A DNA stretch of 46,605 nt, from IMG/VR virus record IMGVR_UViG_3300036766_001049, positions 1-46,605 of that record. One strand, 5' to 3'. A program made the position numbers and the translations under genes. Origin of the DNA: a virus. Of the stretch, positions 30,068-38,813 are shown piece by piece. Within the stretch, counting starts at the first letter, position 1. Each line of letters starts with the position of its first letter. Under the pieces are notes generated by a model. It worked only from the letters and a program-made list of their open reading frames with translations, was not told the origin of the DNA and ran no database searches.

Positions 30068-31165
30068 ATGACTTTACTTGATAATCTTAGTGCTTATTGG
30101 AAACTTGAAGATTTAGTTGATTCTACGGGCAATGAAACGGCACTAACAAATAATGCCGTAGTTACTTTTATTGCAGGTAAAATTAATAATGCTGCCCATT
30201 TTGTCGCCGCTTCTTCCCAATATTTAAGTCACGCCTCAACCGCTAATTTACAAACAGGTGATATAGCTTGGACTATGAATCTTTGGGTTAAATTAACAGA
30301 TGAAACTGCTAATCAAGTCTTTATTTATAAAGGTGATGCTAATAACAGTACTTTTGAGTATGTAATTTATTATCAGTCCTCTGGTGACCGTTTTAAATTT
30401 AATGCAGCGGCAACTACAGTTACGGCTGACAATTTTGGCTCTCCAACAGCGGGTGTCTGGTATATGATAACTGTCCAACACGCAGGGGCGGGTGGCGCAA
30501 TCACTATTCAAGTTAATAATGGTACGGCGAATTCTGTGGCGGGCGTTACGGGAGTGTCTAATGTAACACCGTTTCAAATAGGAGTTGATGGTTTAACTAT
30601 ACCCCATGCCTACATGAATGGCGACATTGACGAGGTAGGTTTCTGGAAACGGGTATTGACGGCTGCCGAAATTACTCAGCTTTACAATAGTGGGGCAGGT
30701 CTTCCTTATGAACAATTTGGTGGTAGTCCTTCTCTTTCATTCTCAGCCAGTCTTTCACCTTCAGCATCTTTAAGTCCATCAGCCAGTGCATCAGCTTCTG
30801 CCTCAGCGTCTATTAGTAAATCTGCTTCCGCCAGTCTTTCTCCAAGCGCCAGCGCCTCAGCATCTGAATCAAAGTCCCTCAGTCCGTCAGCCAGCGCCTC
30901 AGCATCTGAATCAAAGTCCCTCAGTCCGTCAGCCAGCGCCAGTCCATCAGAAAGCCCTTCATTTAGTCCTAGCGTCTCAGCATCGTCATCAGTTAGCGCT
31001 TCTGCCAGTGCCTCTTTAAGTCCCTCACGTTCACTATCCCCTTCCGCTAGTAGTTCAGCTTCTCTATCCCCCAGCGCTTCTGCCTCTCCGTCCCCGGCAG
31101 AATATGTAAATAAATATTCAATAGTAGGGAATACCTATACAGATAAATATACGAGTACGCTATGA
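30068..31165 (+). CDS. Fibre protein: LamG-like domain plus Ser-rich repeats
   Basis: 365 residues. Residues 5-215 are a concanavalin/LamG-like beta sandwich: [59 protein letters not shown] and [20 protein letters not shown], a standard carbohydrate-binding fold. Residues 219-345 are Ser/Ala/Pro repeats. The end, [20 protein letters not shown], is shared with the next fibre gene. Likely a tail or head fibre that binds host glycan. It may itself be glycosylated by the island upstream. Confidence 0.75.
   Translation: MTLLDNLSAYWKLEDLVDSTGNETALTNNAVVTFIAGKINNAAHFVAASSQYLSHASTANLQTGDIAWTMNLWVKLTDETANQVFIYKGDANNSTFEYVIYYQSSGDRFKFNAAATTVTADNFGSPTAGVWYMITVQHAGAGGAITIQVNNGTANSVAGVTGVSNVTPFQIGVDGLTIPHAYMNGDIDEVGFWKRVLTAAEITQLYNSGAGLPYEQFGGSPSLSFSASLSPSASLSPSASASASASASISKSASASLSPSASASASESKSLSPSASASASESKSLSPSASASPSESPSFSPSVSASSSVSASASASLSPSRSLSPSASSSASLSPSASASPSPAEYVNKYSIVGNTYTDKYTSTL
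30724..31100. repeat. Ser-rich coding repeat with a recent 42-bp duplication
   Basis: Low-complexity Ser/Ala/Pro coding DNA. A unit beginning AGCGCCTCAGCATCTGAATC and spanning 42 bp occurs twice in tandem, exactly repeated, from about 30851 to 30934, which shows recent expansion. Confidence 0.8.
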
Positions 31166-31641
31166 ACTCTGTTAATCCTTGTACCAAATATCTAACCAAT
31201 GGCTGTTGGATATATATGGTTCCTCAATTTAAACCGGAAAATGTTCTTGTTTTGGGTTTTGCTGGGGGAACAGTTGCGGGACTTATTAAATTAATTTACG
31301 GAGATATTCCTATTACAGCAGTTGATATTAAAGAGTGTATAGATAATTATGGAGTAAATTTAATAAAAGCCGATGCTGAAGAGTATATTAAAACTGCTCC
31401 TAAATTTGATGTAGTTATAGTTGACCTTTTTAAAGATTTTAAGATGTGTGATTGTGTACTAACAAATGAATTTGTAGCGGATTTAAGTAAGATTTCTAAT
31501 TATATTATATTAAATACTTTAAAAGAACCTGATTTAAGAGCTTATAGAAACTTAAATAGATATGGTTCAAATAAACCTAATAGGGGAGCAAATAGAATAT
31601 ATTACTTTGGAGTTAAACAGTATGACAATCTAATTATATGA
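31162..31641 (+). CDS. Spermidine-synthase-like Rossmann methyltransferase-fold protein
   Basis: 159 residues. [20 protein letters not shown] with [26 protein letters not shown] and [13 protein letters not shown] follow the spermidine-synthase-like subgroup of the methyltransferase fold. It is short and lacks the N-terminal beta domain of true spermidine synthases. It sits between two fibre genes, overlapping both as ATGA, so it may modify a fibre or its glycan. The Cys residues near KMCDCVL are unexplained. Confidence 0.65.
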   Translation: MNSVNPCTKYLTNGCWIYMVPQFKPENVLVLGFAGGTVAGLIKLIYGDIPITAVDIKECIDNYGVNLIKADAEEYIKTAPKFDVVIVDLFKDFKMCDCVLTNEFVADLSKISNYIILNTLKEPDLRAYRNLNRYGSNKPNRGANRIYYFGVKQYDNLII

Positions 31642-34600
31642 AATTAATAGCTTTTATTGTAAATTTCTTAACTCTTAGTATAGGTTCTTTTATTAATCTA
31701 TTTATAAATATAGAAAAATGGAAACCTATTCATCTATGTTGGTGGTTTGAGAAGAATAATCTACCAATTCCTAAATATTTTATTGGGTTACAATCTCCTT
31801 CGCTTTCTCCAAGTGCATCTGCTTCAGCCAGTGCTTCTAAATCTTTAAGCCCATCGGCTTCTGAGTCTAAAAGCGCATCTAAGTCTCTTTCTCCTTCGGC
31901 TTCTTTAAGTCCGTCAGCTTCTAAGAGTCCTTCTGCTTCCTTGAGTCCATCGGCTAGCGCTTCTCCCAGCATAGCAGCCGCAGAAGCTAAATTTTTAGAA
32001 CCTGGCGGAGATGCCGATTTCGGATTTAATCTGTGGGCTTCTACAGTTGGCTCTCCGACAATAGTTACAGATTTTGTTAACGGCAGTCATATTAAATCCA
32101 TAAAGTTCGCTCCCAACGTCAGTCAAAAAGTTGTAACCGCTTTTGGAATTTTAGCTGATTCGGGCGCCAGGTTTAGCGTTTGGATATATTTAGTTGCCTT
32201 ACCCAGCGCTACGGCAACCATTGTCCAATTCCAAGACGGGGTGGGAAGCACCTCTTTTCAAATTAGGCTTACTAGCGCCGGTGTAATAAATCTAGCCGAT
32301 GCTTCCCTTAACCAGATAGGGGCTAACGGAGCAACCCTTTCAACGGCAATCTGGTACAGAATTTCGGTAGCCTACACCATCACTTCGACAACTGTTAACA
32401 GAATTGAATTATATGTTAATGGGACTTCTAGTATTTCTGTAACCAACGGGACAGTCTCTAAAACAGGGACAAGCAGATTCCTGATGGGCAATAATGATCC
32501 TGACTCTTCACTTGATTTTCGTTCGAGCGACCATTATGTAGACAATAGCTCTTCCCTTCTTGATCCAGGAAATATTTGGGTTACAGCTAAAAGACCTAAT
32601 GCAAATGGAACAACAAATGGATTTACTACTCAAATAGGTAGTGGTGGTTCAGGATATGGTACAGGACATTCACCTCAAGTAAATGAACGGGCTTTAAGTA
32701 CTGTTAACGGGTGGGAATTAAATACTTCTTCTGCTGTAACTGAAGAATATTCTATAGAAAATGCTGCAACAGGGGATATAAACCTGACTGGGGCAACAAT
32801 TGTTGATTTTATGGGTTGGGTTTATGCAAAAGCTACTGCTGCTAGAACAGGAAAAATAATTGTTGCAGGAGTTAGTTCAAATATTGCTCTTACAAGTGCA
32901 GCAGGAATGTTTACCAAGATGGCTAATTCCGTTACTTATCCAGCTGGAAGTACTGATATAGGAATAATAAGCCAAGCAGCTAGTGATACATATAGTTTAT
33001 ATGAAGCAGGAATTATTGTAGCTTATGTTCCTGTTGCTGGATCATCCTCAGTTAGTCCAAGCGTCTCTCCCAGTGCTAGCGAAAGTAAGTCTTTAAGTCC
33101 TTCAACTTCTCAAAGCCCCTCAGGCTCCCAATCCCCCTCAGCTAGTGAATCCAAATCTGCCAGTAAAAGTGCAAGTGCTTCGGAGTCAAAAAGCGAGAGC
33201 AAATCTCAAAGCCCATCTGGTAGTTTAAGTCCTTCTGCTTCAGTTTCAGCCTCTGAATCTAAAAGCCAAAGCCCTTCAGCTAGTTTATCGCCTAGTGCCA
33301 GCCAATCACCGTCAGGCTCTCAATCTCCATCAGCCTCAGAGTCTAAAAGCGCTTCTAAATCAGTATCAGCCTCTGAGTCTAAATCAGAAAGTAAATCTCA
33401 ATCTCCTTCTGGCTCTTTATCCCCTTCTGGGTCTCTTTCTCCAAGCGCTAGTCAATCCCCCTCAGGTAGTCAAAGCCCTAGTGGTTCAGAATCTAAGTCC
33501 CAAAGCCCCTCAGCTAGTGAATCTAAATCAGAATCCAAATCAGAATCTAAATCACAGAGTCCGTCAGGAAGCCTCTCCCCTAGTGCTAGTGCTTCTGCTT
33601 CAGAGTCTAAGTCTCAATCCCCTAGTGGGTCATTGAGTCCTTCTGGTTCACTAAGTCCATCAGGAAGTGAGTCTAAATCACAATCCCCTTCTGCCAGTGA
33701 AAGTAAAAGCTTGTCTCCTTCCGCAAGTTTAAGTCCAAGTGCGAGTCTTTCCCCTTCAGCATCAGAGAGTAAAAGTCAATCACCGTCAGGTTCACAAAGC
33801 CCAAGCGCTTCAGTAAGCGCCTCTCAATCTCCGAGTGCTAGTGAGAGCAAGTCTCTTTCGCCTAGCGCTAGTCAGTCACCTTCGGCAAGTTTAAGCCCTA
33901 GCGCTTCAGAATCTAAATCTCAAAGCCCTTCAGCCTCCCTTAGTCCCTCGGCAAGTGCATCTAAAAGTTTGTCTCCAAGTGCATCTCTTTCCCCAAGCGC
34001 TTCAGAGTCAAAGTCTCTTTCTCCGTCTGCTAGTTTGAGTCCTTCATCCAGCCAATCTGCAAGTCAAAGCCCATCTACTAGTGAATCTAAATCACAATCG
34101 CCATCTGCTAGCTTAAGTCCTAGTGCATCGTTGTCACCCTCAGCGAGTTTGTCTCCTTCAGCATCCCTTAGTCCATCAGCAAGTGCAAGTGCCTCACTCA
34201 GCCCATCAGCTAGTGGTAGTGCATCTTTGTCCCCCAGTGCTTCTCTAAGCCCCTCGGCTTCACTTAGCCCTAGCGCCTCAGCAAGTAAATCTTTAAGTCC
34301 TAGCGCAAGCGCTTCACCATCAGGAGGGAGTGAGTCGCCTTCACAAAGTCCGAGCGCCAGTGAATCTAAATCTTTAAGCCCGTCAGCTTCTTCTAGTGCT
34401 TCAGAGTCTAAATCTGCTTCGGCAAGTGAGTCCAAGTCCGCCAGTGCTAGTATGTCAGCGTCAGAAAGCAAAAGTGCTTCGGCTTCGGAATCTAAATCAT
34501 TAAGTCCGTCCGCGAGTGCAAGCGCTTCTTTAAGTCCATCAGCAAGTGAAAGTGCGTCAGCATCTGCTAGTGCTTCAAAATCGGCTAGCGCATCTTTAAG

Positions 34601-34775
34601 CCCCTCAGCTTCACCTTCAAAATCTGCCAGTGCTTCGCCTTCCCGATCACCTATAGAATACTCCGATAAGTATTCAGTAACAGGAAATTCATTTGGTGAT
34701 AAGTATTCGGATGTTGGCAATGACTGGACTTGGAAATATCGGGAGTGGGATGCTTTACCAAGTTCACCGGAATAG
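31638..34775 (+). CDS. Giant fibre protein: LamG-like domains and about 530-residue Ser-rich region
   Basis: 1045 residues. Residues 3-24 are hydrophobic ([20 protein letters not shown]) and could be a membrane helix or a hydrophobic virion anchor. A first Ser repeat (about 52-112) is followed by a LamG-like sandwich (about 115-315) and a second beta domain (320-465, [21 protein letters not shown]). Residues about 470-1000 are nearly pure Ser/Pro/Ala with Lys, Glu, Gln and Leu, in blocks such as [17 protein letters not shown]. The end [19 protein letters not shown] and a Trp-rich tail resemble the fibre before. Over 200 Ser residues in one stretch make it the best acceptor candidate for O-glycosylation. 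Confidence 0.75.
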   Translation: MKLIAFIVNFLTLSIGSFINLFINIEKWKPIHLCWWFEKNNLPIPKYFIGLQSPSLSPSASASASASKSLSPSASESKSASKSLSPSASLSPSASKSPSASLSPSASASPSIAAAEAKFLEPGGDADFGFNLWASTVGSPTIVTDFVNGSHIKSIKFAPNVSQKVVTAFGILADSGARFSVWIYLVALPSATATIVQFQDGVGSTSFQIRLTSAGVINLADASLNQIGANGATLSTAIWYRISVAYTITSTTVNRIELYVNGTSSISVTNGTVSKTGTSRFLMGNNDPDSSLDFRSSDHYVDNSSSLLDPGNIWVTAKRPNANGTTNGFTTQIGSGGSGYGTGHSPQVNERALSTVNGWELNTSSAVTEEYSIENAATGDINLTGATIVDFMGWVYAKATAARTGKIIVAGVSSNIALTSAAGMFTKMANSVTYPAGSTDIGIISQAASDTYSLYEAGIIVAYVPVAGSSSVSPSVSPSASESKSLSPSTSQSPSGSQSPSASESKSASKSASASESKSESKSQSPSGSLSPSASVSASESKSQSPSASLSPSASQSPSGSQSPSASESKSASKSVSASESKSESKSQSPSGSLSPSGSLSPSASQSPSGSQSPSGSESKSQSPSASESKSESKSESKSQSPSGSLSPSASASASESKSQSPSGSLSPSGSLSPSGSESKSQSPSASESKSLSPSASLSPSASLSPSASESKSQSPSGSQSPSASVSASQSPSASESKSLSPSASQSPSASLSPSASESKSQSPSASLSPSASASKSLSPSASLSPSASESKSLSPSASLSPSSSQSASQSPSTSESKSQSPSASLSPSASLSPSASLSPSASLSPSASASASLSPSASGSASLSPSASLSPSASLSPSASASKSLSPSASASPSGGSESPSQSPSASESKSLSPSASSSASESKSASASESKSASASMSASESKSASASESKSLSPSASASASLSPSASESASASASASKSASASLSPSASPSKSASASPSRSPIEYSDKYSVTGNSFGDKYSDVGNDWTWKYREWDALPSSPE
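33048..34640. repeat. 1.6-kb Ser/Pro/Ala-coding repeat region
   Basis: Imperfect repeats of 12-18 bp coding for SPSAS, SESKS, SQSPS and SLSPS. Serine is coded by AGT, AGC, TCA, TCT, TCC and TCG in mixed order, so the protein composition has been kept by selection rather than by fresh DNA slippage alone. Confidence 0.9.
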
Positions 34776-34801
34776 ACATAAAATAAAATTGTAAGTTAAG
34801 C
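34773..34801 (+). promoter_or_regulatory. Weak possible promoter
   Basis: TAGACA (34773-34778), 17 bases, TTAAGC (34796-34801), seven bases before the ATG at 34809. The match is modest. No ribosome site precedes the ATG. Confidence 0.3.
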
Positions 34802-34808
34802 TAAAATT

Positions 34809-36410
34809 ATGAAGACATTAGAAGATAAATTTTTTGAAGGCGGAATTTCCAGTTTTTCAGATCGCGGTTCTCGCGGCGCTGCTAAATTTACCAGCGGTAT
34901 CGATATTCGCAAATCTGTTGATACTCTTTCTTGTCAACAAGCTTTGAAAGAAGAAGGTCTTATAGGAGTAAGTCATTCAAGTTCACCATCTCTTTCACCA
35001 AGTCCTTCACTTTCACCAAGTGGAAGCGCTAGTCCATCAATTAGTCCTACAACCTCATCTTCGGCTTCACTATCGCCTTCGGGGTCAGCATCAAGAAGTG
35101 CTTCTAATAGTCCAAGTCCTTCAGGTTCAGCTTCACCATCTGGTTCTGAAAGTGCTTCACCTTCAATTTCAGCCGGACTTAATAATGTTTATACTGATCT
35201 TGTTTTGTTTTGGGTTAAAGCGACGGACGGGGCAACGTATGGGTTCGGAAATGCAGGGCATATTTACAGAAGATATTCAGACGGATTTACAAAAATGGTC
35301 TATACGGATCCAAATGGATCAATCAAAGGAGCAGTGGAAAAACCTTCAAGCGCCGGAGGCACTTACCTTCAATGGGCGACTGACACAAAAGTAATGCAGA
35401 AACCGCTTCCCGGTGCTGGCAATTGGACTGATACAACTATAGTAGCTGAAAACTTAACAGGCGCCGATTGGCATACTATGAAGCAAGTTGGCGGGGCAAA
35501 CTATATTGCCAATGGTTCTAAATTAGCACTTGTTGGTTATGACGATTCTTGGACAAACGAAGCTCTTGATTTGATTCCGGGTAATATTGCCAAAACTTTA
35601 CTTGAACGGAACGGTCGCGCAGTTATTGGAACCCACAAAGCCGGTTACCCAAACAAAGGGGTAAACGGCATGATTGATAGTGAAGTGCCACTTTCGCAAA
35701 TTGGGGATGATGGGGAACTCTTCTTTGCCAATTTTACAGATTCCATGCCAATTAAAAGGTTTCCCGGCGGTGGCAGGGTTAATCCAGGCGGGGTGGCAAA
35801 CGAAGTAGACCAAATTGAGATATTCGATTGGGTTTTTGGAGCAGACTCTTGGGTAGATAAACAGACAATGGGGAATATGTCACTTTGGGGAGTATTTGAT
35901 GCAGATTCAGGCAAGAACGGCATATATACCTACGGCAGGCGTAACAAAGAGCAACTTTTCACCATGAACCTAGAATACACTATGGATGTAGATGAGATAG
36001 GCGCGGTAGCGACGGTAGAAGGCGTGACTATTGCAAGTTATAGGGATGGTACTGATTTTGGTGTTCGGGCAGTAGATAGTACTACAAAAGCTCAGGGCAT
36101 ATGGGAGTCACTTGAATTTAGGATGCCTGTTAAAAAAGCTGAGCAAATTACAAAAGTTGATTATGCTGAAGTGTTTATGGATGAACTACCAGTTGGCTGT
36201 AGTGTCTATTTTTACTATCAGAAAAATAAATCAGGCACTTGGGTACAAGCATACACGGCAGATGGAAATGCTGCTTACACTACAACAGGTGGTAAAAAAG
36301 CAGTTTTTAGAATTGGGGAAGAAATGGATATATATGAAAGACGGATTTTAATGGTTCCTAGTAGCAATACTACACCAGAAATTTTCAGAATACGATCATA
36401 TTTTGTTTAA
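34809..36410 (+). CDS. Large virion protein with Ser-rich linker and beta-propeller-like part
   Basis: 533 residues. Residues 1-53 (DKFFEGGISSFSDRGSRGAA) form a short head, 54-122 a Ser/Pro-rich linker, and 125-533 a beta-rich body. The body has repeated motifs such as GATYGFGNAGHIYRRYSDGF, GGTYLQWATDTKVM and KNGIYTYGRRNKEQL, followed by a jelly-roll-like end (IWESLEFRMPVKKAEQ, GCSVYFYYQKNKSGTWVQAY). It suits a tail hub or spike protein. The linker is the fourth Ser-rich segment in this genome. Confidence 0.65.
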   Translation: MKTLEDKFFEGGISSFSDRGSRGAAKFTSGIDIRKSVDTLSCQQALKEEGLIGVSHSSSPSLSPSPSLSPSGSASPSISPTTSSSASLSPSGSASRSASNSPSPSGSASPSGSESASPSISAGLNNVYTDLVLFWVKATDGATYGFGNAGHIYRRYSDGFTKMVYTDPNGSIKGAVEKPSSAGGTYLQWATDTKVMQKPLPGAGNWTDTTIVAENLTGADWHTMKQVGGANYIANGSKLALVGYDDSWTNEALDLIPGNIAKTLLERNGRAVIGTHKAGYPNKGVNGMIDSEVPLSQIGDDGELFFANFTDSMPIKRFPGGGRVNPGGVANEVDQIEIFDWVFGADSWVDKQTMGNMSLWGVFDADSGKNGIYTYGRRNKEQLFTMNLEYTMDVDEIGAVATVEGVTIASYRDGTDFGVRAVDSTTKAQGIWESLEFRMPVKKAEQITKVDYAEVFMDELPVGCSVYFYYQKNKSGTWVQAYTADGNAAYTTTGGKKAVFRIGEEMDIYERRILMVPSSNTTPEIFRIRSYFV

Positions 36411-36411
36411 C

Positions 36412-36900
36412 ATGGAAGACAAAGTTTACACATCAGAAATTGTCCAAGATGCTCCTTTTCCAGGTGATACGGTTGTTTTAGATACTCAAAGTCCATCTGC
36501 AACAGGAGATAACCATTCTCCAACTGAAGCAAAAGAAAAGACTTTTCCTGTCAAAAGTACAGCCGTTGAACTTTTAAGTACAGCACTAAATACAAGAACT
36601 AGAAAAATTCTAGAAAGTTTTGATTTGGAACAACGAGGTGGAATACAAATTGGAGATTTTGAAGATGGTATTTCAGGAGATATTACACTTACTCGAAATG
36701 GAATCCTTGGACGGAATGTTTCTGGTAATACCACCTTTGGCCTTGATACTAATGGAAATTTAATTTTGGTAGGACAATTAAGAGCAGGTTCTACTATTAT
36801 TAATGAGAATATAATAACTGAGGCTGCGAGTAGTGGTAATGGCCGCACAGTCTATTACAATGATGGCATACCGGCAATTGTAATAGGAGATCCAAACTAA
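36412..36900 (+). CDS. Tail-associated protein
   Basis: 162 residues from the ATG at 36412; the TTG at 36403 is inside the previous gene. STAVELLSTALNTRTRKILE and QRGGIQIGDFEDGISGDITL followed by GNTTFGLDTNGNLILVGQLR are phrases common in phage tail-fibre or baseplate-type proteins, with small repeated beta motifs. It ends in contact with the next gene (TAATG). A fibre-binding adaptor or tip is likely, without proof. Confidence 0.55.
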   Translation: MEDKVYTSEIVQDAPFPGDTVVLDTQSPSATGDNHSPTEAKEKTFPVKSTAVELLSTALNTRTRKILESFDLEQRGGIQIGDFEDGISGDITLTRNGILGRNVSGNTTFGLDTNGNLILVGQLRAGSTIINENIITEAASSGNGRTVYYNDGIPAIVIGDPN

Positions 36901-37250
36901 TGGGAAATGTTATGCGAGTTGCATTGCCCGGATATAACGCATTAACTGATACTGATACAGACCATTTTGCTTTATATTCAGATCAGGATAATGTTTTGAT
37001 TAAAGAATTTATTAGAGGAACTGTGAATGTTCCCACAGGTAGCAGTGCTGAAATTACTCATAATTTAGGGTACATTCCCTTTTTTGCTTTTTTTGTAGAT
37101 AGAGGAGGTGGACTACGTCAATTGGGTTGGTTATACAATCCAGATAGCGGATATAATGCTTATGCCACAACTTCTGTTATACATTTTTCTCATACTGATG
37201 GTAGCGATCATACTTTTCTTTATTATATTTTTTACGATCAACAAGTTTAA
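36900..37250 (+). CDS. Small tail protein, first of three paralogues
   Basis: 116 residues. PGYNALTDTDTDHFALYSDQ begins a domain that recurs in the two following genes. EITHNLGYIPFFAFFVDRGG and HTFLYYIFYDQQ finish it. The HNLGY.PFF motif is typical of small beta-rich phage fibre-tip or receptor-binding proteins. Tandem paralogues at this position often give alternative or complementary receptor tips. Confidence 0.6.
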   Translation: MGNVMRVALPGYNALTDTDTDHFALYSDQDNVLIKEFIRGTVNVPTGSSAEITHNLGYIPFFAFFVDRGGGLRQLGWLYNPDSGYNAYATTSVIHFSHTDGSDHTFLYYIFYDQQV

Positions 37251-37251
37251 A

Positions 37252-37623
37252 ATGCAAATAAAAGTAGCAAAATCAGGTAAAGACGCTTTAACAGCAACAG
37301 ACCCAAACGACTTTATATTTCATAGTGCCTATAATACTTTCAAAATTATTGCAACAGGAACTTTTTCTCCAACAGTACCATCAGGAGGTAATTCACATTC
37401 AATCGCTCATGGCCAATCATTTATTCCATTTGTCTTTACGTTTATTAAATTTACAGATAGTAGAGTAGGCTTACCCGGAGATAGATCAACCGCAGTCACT
37501 GGTTTGGGAATTTGGTTGACAAAAGTAGAAGTTGATGCTACAAACATCACTTTTTGGTTTACCAATAATACAAGTTCTTATGTGCCAGTTTTAAGATATT
37601 ATATTTGTGAAGCACCATTATGA
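37252..37623 (+). CDS. Small tail protein, second paralogue
   Basis: 123 residues from the ATG at 37252, one base after the previous stop; an upstream in-frame start would overlap the whole end of that gene. KSGKDALTATDPNDFIFHSA matches the first paralogue, and SHSIAHGQSFIPFVFTFIKF replaces HNLGYIPFF. LRYYICEA matches the LYYIFYD end. It shares the beta-rich design. Confidence 0.6.
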   Translation: MQIKVAKSGKDALTATDPNDFIFHSAYNTFKIIATGTFSPTVPSGGNSHSIAHGQSFIPFVFTFIKFTDSRVGLPGDRSTAVTGLGIWLTKVEVDATNITFWFTNNTSSYVPVLRYYICEAPL

Positions 37624-38051
37624 CAAATAAAATAATTATTGCAAAACCCGGATTTAATGCTTTAACTGAAACTAATCCTGATAACCTTATTTTTAGTTCA
37701 GATTATAATACTTTAAAATATTATGCCTCAGGTAATACGACTGTCAATTTTACTAATCCTACGCCTTGGTTAATAATAACTGACCCTTTCCATGATCCAG
37801 TCAAAGAAGAACACGTTATTGCAACTCACAATTTAGGATACTATCCATTTTTTACTGCTTCAATTGGTGGAGTGTTATCAGCCGGAAAATATATAAACTT
37901 GCCCTATCAAACTGGATCTGATTTTGCTCCTCACGAATATTTACTAATTTATTGTTCAACTACTGAAATAATAATGAAAATTGATTCTACTCTTGCCAGT
38001 AAGACTCTGGTAATTTATTATAAAATCTTTAAAAACAATCTTAATGTATAG
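37620..38051 (+). CDS. Small tail protein, third paralogue
   Basis: 143 residues, ATGA overlap with the second copy. KPGFNALTETNPDNLIFSSD and VIATHNLGYYPFFTASIGG match the other two, and VIYYKIFKN matches their ends. It has about 20 extra residues between the two motifs. The three proteins may form a mixed tip or recognise different ligands. Confidence 0.6.
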   Translation: MTNKIIIAKPGFNALTETNPDNLIFSSDYNTLKYYASGNTTVNFTNPTPWLIITDPFHDPVKEEHVIATHNLGYYPFFTASIGGVLSAGKYINLPYQTGSDFAPHEYLLIYCSTTEIIMKIDSTLASKTLVIYYKIFKNNLNV

Positions 38052-38079
38052 TTGCCAATAAATAAAAACATATTCTAAT
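38052..38079 (+). promoter_or_regulatory. Promoter of the connector operon
   Basis: TTGCCA (38052-38057), 16 bases, TCTAAT (38074-38079), eight bases to the ATG at 38088. Same layout as the portal promoter at 11193-11220. No ribosome site in between. Confidence 0.5.
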
Positions 38080-38087
38080 CTTGAAAT

Positions 38088-38813
38088 ATGGATACACTTG
38101 GAGATATTCGGGTAGCAGCACAGGATGATTTAACCATCGGGGATGAAAGCACTCTTTATTCTCCTAATCTCATTGATCGCGCTATCAACCGCGCTTACCG
38201 CAAGGCAGCCGGACTTTTTCCTTGGCCGGAACTTCAGGATGCTAAAAAGACTTCAACTCAAGCTAATCAAGAATATTATGATTATCCTCAAAACTGGCGG
38301 TCAAATTCTATCTGGAGGCTAGCAATAATAGGGGAGGATGAAGTAGATCCTAGATATGGTGAAGACCCCGATGGATCACCTCTTTCTTTTGATGACTATT
38401 TGAACTGGAAGGAAGATTATCCCGATTCAACTGATAAAAAGTGGGCAAACCAATGGAGACGGTTTTTCATCTGGCCTGTACCTACTATTCAAGGAAATAA
38501 TAATATTCTTGTTTGGGGAATAAAAGTCGTTTCGACTCTGGTAAATGATAATGATACGACAGTTTTCTCTTACTCTACTCCTGAAGCCAATGAAGCGATA
38601 GAACTTGAGGCGGTAGCCATTTTAAAAGCTAAAAGTGATGATGACAAGTCTGCCCAATTCAGAAGTGCGGAAGCAAAACAAATACTTGCAGTTGCATGGG
38701 GTAAGATAGCAAGAGAACAAGCAAAATATGAAAAGAATCAACCATTCTTTGAAGTTAATGATATGTTCGGAAATGGTAATAGTAGAGATTTAAGAGGGAG
38801 GTTTGATATTTAA
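38088..38813 (+). CDS. Head-tail connector (adaptor) protein
   Basis: 241 residues. LGDIRVAAQDDLTIGDESTL and LIDRAINRAYRKAAGLFPWP look like the N-terminal helices of gp6/gp4-type adaptors that dock under the portal. DEVDPRYGED, SFDDYLNWKEDYPDS and the final NSRDLRGRFDI are typical of this group in short-tailed phages. It is 25 kb from the portal, since the glycan island and fibres lie between head and tail genes. Confidence 0.65.
   Translation: MDTLGDIRVAAQDDLTIGDESTLYSPNLIDRAINRAYRKAAGLFPWPELQDAKKTSTQANQEYYDYPQNWRSNSIWRLAIIGEDEVDPRYGEDPDGSPLSFDDYLNWKEDYPDSTDKKWANQWRRFFIWPVPTIQGNNNILVWGIKVVSTLVNDNDTTVFSYSTPEANEAIELEAVAILKAKSDDDKSAQFRSAEAKQILAVAWGKIAREQAKYEKNQPFFEVNDMFGNGNSRDLRGRFDI

Noticed and set aside
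34064-34720. Long minus-strand open frame opposite the Ser-rich repeats (Leu/Ala/Asp/Glu-rich)
   Set aside because: It is the reverse complement of the low-complexity Ser/Pro/Ala coding DNA, which lacks stops by composition. The same happens at 31730-31972. No ribosome site, and the sense protein has proper domains on both sides.
17578-36410. Diversity-generating retroelement acting on the fibre genes
   Set aside because: No reverse transcriptase gene and no template/variable repeat pair with adenine-biased differences were found; the repeats are low-complexity Ser codons.
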